Positions 60,718 through 64,000 of a stretch of DNA of 64,000 nt are shown here, in pieces. Each line of letters opens with the position of its first letter. Position 1 is the first letter of the stretch. Made by a program: the position numbers and the translations under genes. Source of the stretch: Allium sativum. Lineage: Eukaryota > Streptophyta > Magnoliopsida > Asparagales > Amaryllidaceae. The notes under the pieces are model-generated. The model made no database searches. It had not been told where the DNA came from and saw nothing but the letters and a program-made list of their open reading frames with translations. The stretch lies in NCBI GenBank assembly GCA_030737875.1, contig CM060926.1, forward strand, positions 165,179,579 to 165,243,578, given 5' to 3'.

Positions 60718-60751
60718 CAGAGCCAAGGTAATTTCTTAACCTTAAGCTCTG
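60718..60751 (-). other. Hairpin overlapping the PBS of F
   Basis: CAGAGC (60718-60723) pairs with GCTCTG (60746-60751), and AAGGT (60725-60729) with ACCTT (60739-60743). It is equivalent to the hairpin at 31706-31739 in G. Confidence 0.72.
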
Positions 60752-60757
60752 ATACCA
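60746..60757 (-). other. Primer-binding site of F
   Basis: GCTCTGATACCA on + is the complement of TGGTATCAGAGC. One base separates it from the 5' LTR at 60759. Confidence 0.93.
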
Positions 60758-60758
60758 C

Positions 60759-62428
60759 TGTAACGACCCGGGGATTTTACGATCCTGGATATCGACACCA
60801 AACAATATGTCGACTATTCAAGCATCTGAAACACCGGATAATCCATGAAAGAAATTAGAGGGTGAGAATAGATAAGATAGAAACTTAGAATAGAAGAAGA
60901 ACCTCTAACATCAGAGTAAACCCGAATCTCATAGCGGAACGAACAATATATATAATAGATACATAACCTTGAAATAAAATCAGTATATGTATACAGTAAC
61001 ATTATCAGAGTACAACACTTACAACACAGCGGAAATAACTATAGTTATATAATCCTGAAGCCTCCTGCTCCAAGCTCTCCAAGTATATCTGTAAAATCCT
61101 GACTACTTGACTGCCCGTACAAAATTGGGCACCCAAGAGTTTAGGGAAAATAAAACAAAACAAACTCTGGGTCAGTCATGGGACTGGTGTGAGTAAAACA
61201 ATTTAAAACAGTTTAAGCAATTAAACGATATCTCATAAGACCACGCCGTATAATAGAACGGGTTTTTCCCTTATGAGAATCCAAAAAATCCTTTATATCA
61301 AAATTCTTTTGATATTATAATAGTGTCTATCAATCACAATATAATAATCATATAGCAGAAACGCTTTCATCTCACGTTCTACATACATAGTATACAATCA
61401 AAACTGCGAGCACTTATTGGATAATGGATTACCAGCTATGACAAGGTATGGAACCACCTTCCGATAGTGTACCTCTAGAGAGGAATACACTGGGTTCAAC
61501 AAGAACATCTTACAACCCGGCCACACATGACCGACCACTTATTTCGCTTGAGTGTATCAAATGTATATCACCAACGTTTGGGATCAGCAACCGTTTCCCG
61601 AATGGGACAGCATCGACAATAGATTATAGAATGAAATGAATATCTCTAGATACGTGATAATACAGCCTATTTGGCCGCCAACCACTTAGCCATGCTGCCT
61701 GCCCGATTTTTGTCATTTCCCGGTTGTGAGGCTAGAGGCAACGCTTATCTGTGACAGATCACACATTTATTCACTTTGAATGTCACATCGTCATACCCAC
61801 CAAATCACAAATTGATTTCCCCAAAAATACCACGGGTATATAGCTAAGAGAAAAGAATTCCTCCGCCACCAAACGTATATACGTTTGAAGAGATCAACTT
61901 ACGCGATCTATTAAATATACTCTGTCAGACATTCTTCCATACAGGTTGTCCTAGGACTGGACAAACTGAAGGCACTATTCTGTAAACATGACAGCCCTTG
62001 CATAACTCCATCTTCAATTATCTTCATCATATTTGATTTGCAACGCTTATGCTAATATGGAGTGGTTCTTCGGATAATAATCCAACCGGTCTCTCCATAT
62101 TAACAACGTAAAAATGGTCAAAACTTTGATAGTCTGTGATCTAACTATCAAACGAAAACATGTCCGTGTACAAGCAACAATCTTATTTCCAAATGGAATT
62201 TCTATTGATCAATCATCATACATATATATATATATACTCATATTTCTTTATTTTCTATATTCAGAAAATATATGTTACGAACATTGGAAAACATTCCCAT
62301 TTCTTATTTACTTATCACTATTCTTCCACATCTATCAGTCTCGACTGCAAACTAGTATGAGAACAATTCCCTAAGCATCAATCCCGAAGGTCGAAACCAA
62401 CATCAGCTAGACACTTAGAAAACCATTC
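60759..62428 (-). mobile_element. 5' LTR of F, truncated
   Basis: It starts TGTAACGACCCGGGG and is collinear with 46365 to about 48046 of the 3' LTR, including the CAGTC-box (about 61168-61192). It stops abruptly at about 62428, after the sequence equivalent to CTATTCAA in the 3' LTR, and H-derived sequence follows. The remaining roughly 3.9 kb of LTR is missing at this place. Confidence 0.9.
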
Positions 62429-64000
62429 AAATGATACATCGTATAAATATGACAATAAATGATACATAATTATCAAACCTCCATTCACATCCAGAGTGAA
62501 GTTTATAACTGTGTGAGTATTAAAATGAAATAATAACACTCATCGCAGCCTGTCAATCTATCGATCGACATATAACTAAATATTGGGACTAGTATGTGTC
62601 AATTCATCCCAACACCCGTGTGGGGTTTTCAGCCAATAACAATTCATGTAAATAAATGATTGGTTAATGAATTTAACCAATCTAATACTAATAACATGTT
62701 GATGAAAATGAGATAACATGTTATTTATTTCTAATCGTATAATTTCCCTATTCATTTCTAATGTATGTTTAACCAATAATATGATTCTTATATTTGAATA
62801 TAACCTCAAATGTAAGTTTATAAATAAAGATTGATTTTTATCTTTAATTTTAAATTCTATTATATGTTATACAAATAAAAATAATTATTATATATGCATA
62901 TATGTTATGCAAAATAAAAATGATTACAATATTCGCATATGAGTTCTAATCAGAATGTATATAAGATAATTATTTTTATTCTTTTTCATCATATTTTATT
63001 TGCAATGAAGGATGCAAAAAAAATCTGTTCTTTTTAAAACATATTTTATTTGCAATAGAGAATGCAAATAAAAATGTGTTCTTTTTAAATCATATTTTAT
63101 TTGCAATGGAGAATGCAAATAAAAATGTGTTCTTTTTAAATCATATTTTATTTGCAATGGAGAATGCAAATAAAAATGTGTTCTTTTTAAATCATATTTT
63201 ATTCGCATTGTGAATGCGAACAAAGAAAGTAAATTTTATTTTTAAAGTTTTGTTCGCATTGTAAATGCGAACAAAAAGTAAGTTTTATTTCTAAAGTTTT
63301 ATTCGCATTATGAATGCGAACAAAGAAAGTAAATTTTATTTTTAAAGTTTTATTCGCATTGTAAATGCGAACAAAAAGTAAGTTTTATTTCTAAAGTTTT
63401 ATTCGCATTGTGAATGCGAACAAAGAAAGTAAATTTTATTTTTAAAGTTTTATTCGCATTGTCAATGCGAACAAAAAGTAAGTTTTATTTCTAAAGTTTT
63501 ATTCGCATTGTGAATGCGAACAAAAAGTAAATTTTATTTTTTTAATATTTTATTCGCATTGTGGATGCGAACAAAAAGTAAATTTTATTCTTTATATTTT
63601 ATTTACATTATAAAATGCAAATAAAAAGTAATTTTTGTTTTCAACTTATATTTGCATTATAAAGTGCAAATGAAAATGTAAGTTTTGTTTTCAAGTCATA
63701 TTTGTGTTTTGAGAACACAAATAAAAATATAAGTTTTGTTCTCAATTTATATTTGTGTTTTAGGAACACAAATAAAAATGTAAGTTTTGGTTTCAAGTCC
63801 TATTTGTGTTTTTAAATTTCTACCATATTGTTTGCATCTACAATTGCAAACAAAAATATGTTTTTATCTTCACCGTTTTGTTCCCTATTTTCATTTCTAT
63901 TAATGAGTTTGAAAAAAGAATGTAAATTAAAGTACATTTTGTTTTCTATGTATATTTGCATCGAGGGATGCAAATAAAGAAAAAAATTATTTGCATAAAA
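62429..64000 (-). repeat. Second copy of part of H (probable tandem duplication)
   Basis: From 62436 to the window end the sequence matches 55925-57489 with a constant offset of 6511 and no net indel over 1565 bp. By eye it differs at only a handful of bases (for example near 62455, 62850 and 63039). It does not begin at an LTR terminus and has no TSD, so it did not arise by transposition. It includes the left half of the hairpin array (62971 onward). It continues off the right edge. Confidence 0.9.

Larger units (their letters stand above)
51978..60758 (-). mobile_element. Internal domain of F, non-coding, split by H
   Basis: The two parts (51978-53355 and 60590-60758) total 1547 bp. The sense-3' end holds the polypurine tract and the pol-tail-like TTTCGAGGACGATATTATTT. 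Boxes shared with G include the reverse complements of GTGACGGATTGCTAC (near 52735) and of the CCCGACAAAAAGGTAC box (52324-52342). No gag or pol frame is present. Confidence 0.9.
46365..62428 (-). mobile_element. Element F: LARD-like element, same family as G
   Basis: On the minus strand it comprises a 5' LTR (60759 to about 62428, truncated), PBS, an internal domain of 1547 bp split by solo LTR H, a polypurine tract and a 3' LTR (46365-51977, 5613 bp). LTR length, internal length and internal boxes match G. The two LTRs differ at visibly more sites than those of G, so F is older. The candidate left TSD is AAATC (46360-46364). Its right end is missing because of the rearrangement at 62429. 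Confidence 0.9.

Overview
The window is repeat-rich nuclear DNA of a flowering plant, most likely a dicot. It is strongly AT-rich, and its LTR retrotransposons carry plant-type signals: primer-binding sites TGGTATCAGAGC (initiator tRNA-Met), purine-rich polypurine tracts, and 5-bp target-site duplications (TSDs). I find no convincing host protein gene, rRNA gene or CRISPR array. The open reading frames are short and fall inside LTRs or low-complexity arrays. I cannot name the species.

Nearly everything is a nest of very large, non-coding LTR elements, which I letter A, B, D-H, J and K. Left block (1-18808): element A, minus strand, has its 3' LTR split by B, a solo LTR with TSD GATTA, and by E, a partial LTR running off the left edge. 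A has an internal domain of only 1.1 kb and an intact 5.1-kb 5' LTR. Spacer (18809-21039): unclassified DNA with a tRNA-like (SINE-like) segment. Middle block (21040-44924): a three-level nest. Solo LTR K (TSD TAAAC) contains solo LTR J (TSD GTTTA), which contains the complete element G (TSD CTTAG; LTRs of 5548 and 5565 bp; internal domain 1603 bp, no gag-pol). Right block (45006-64000): partial LTR D is interrupted by minus-strand element F, whose internal domain is interrupted by 7.2-kb solo LTR H (TSD TACGT). F's 5' LTR stops at about 62428, where a near-identical second copy of part of H begins, which looks like a 6511-bp tandem duplication.

The LTRs share an architecture that their sequences alone hide. 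In the sense direction it runs: TGTAAC-type terminus; TATA box, often with a telo-box; GC-rich leader; GTGAG splice-donor-like site, usually inside an inverted repeat; in B, F and G an acceptor-like site followed by a stem-loop with compensated changes; a family-specific array of short hairpins; a chain of further stem-loops; a near-invariant box CCAGTCCCATGACTGACC; and the terminus. A, F and G also share a hairpin overlapping the primer-binding site, a short internal box and a polypurine tract preceded by a pol-tail remnant. This fits a family of non-autonomous LARD-like elements that depend on a Ty3/gypsy partner and are conserved as structured non-coding RNAs.
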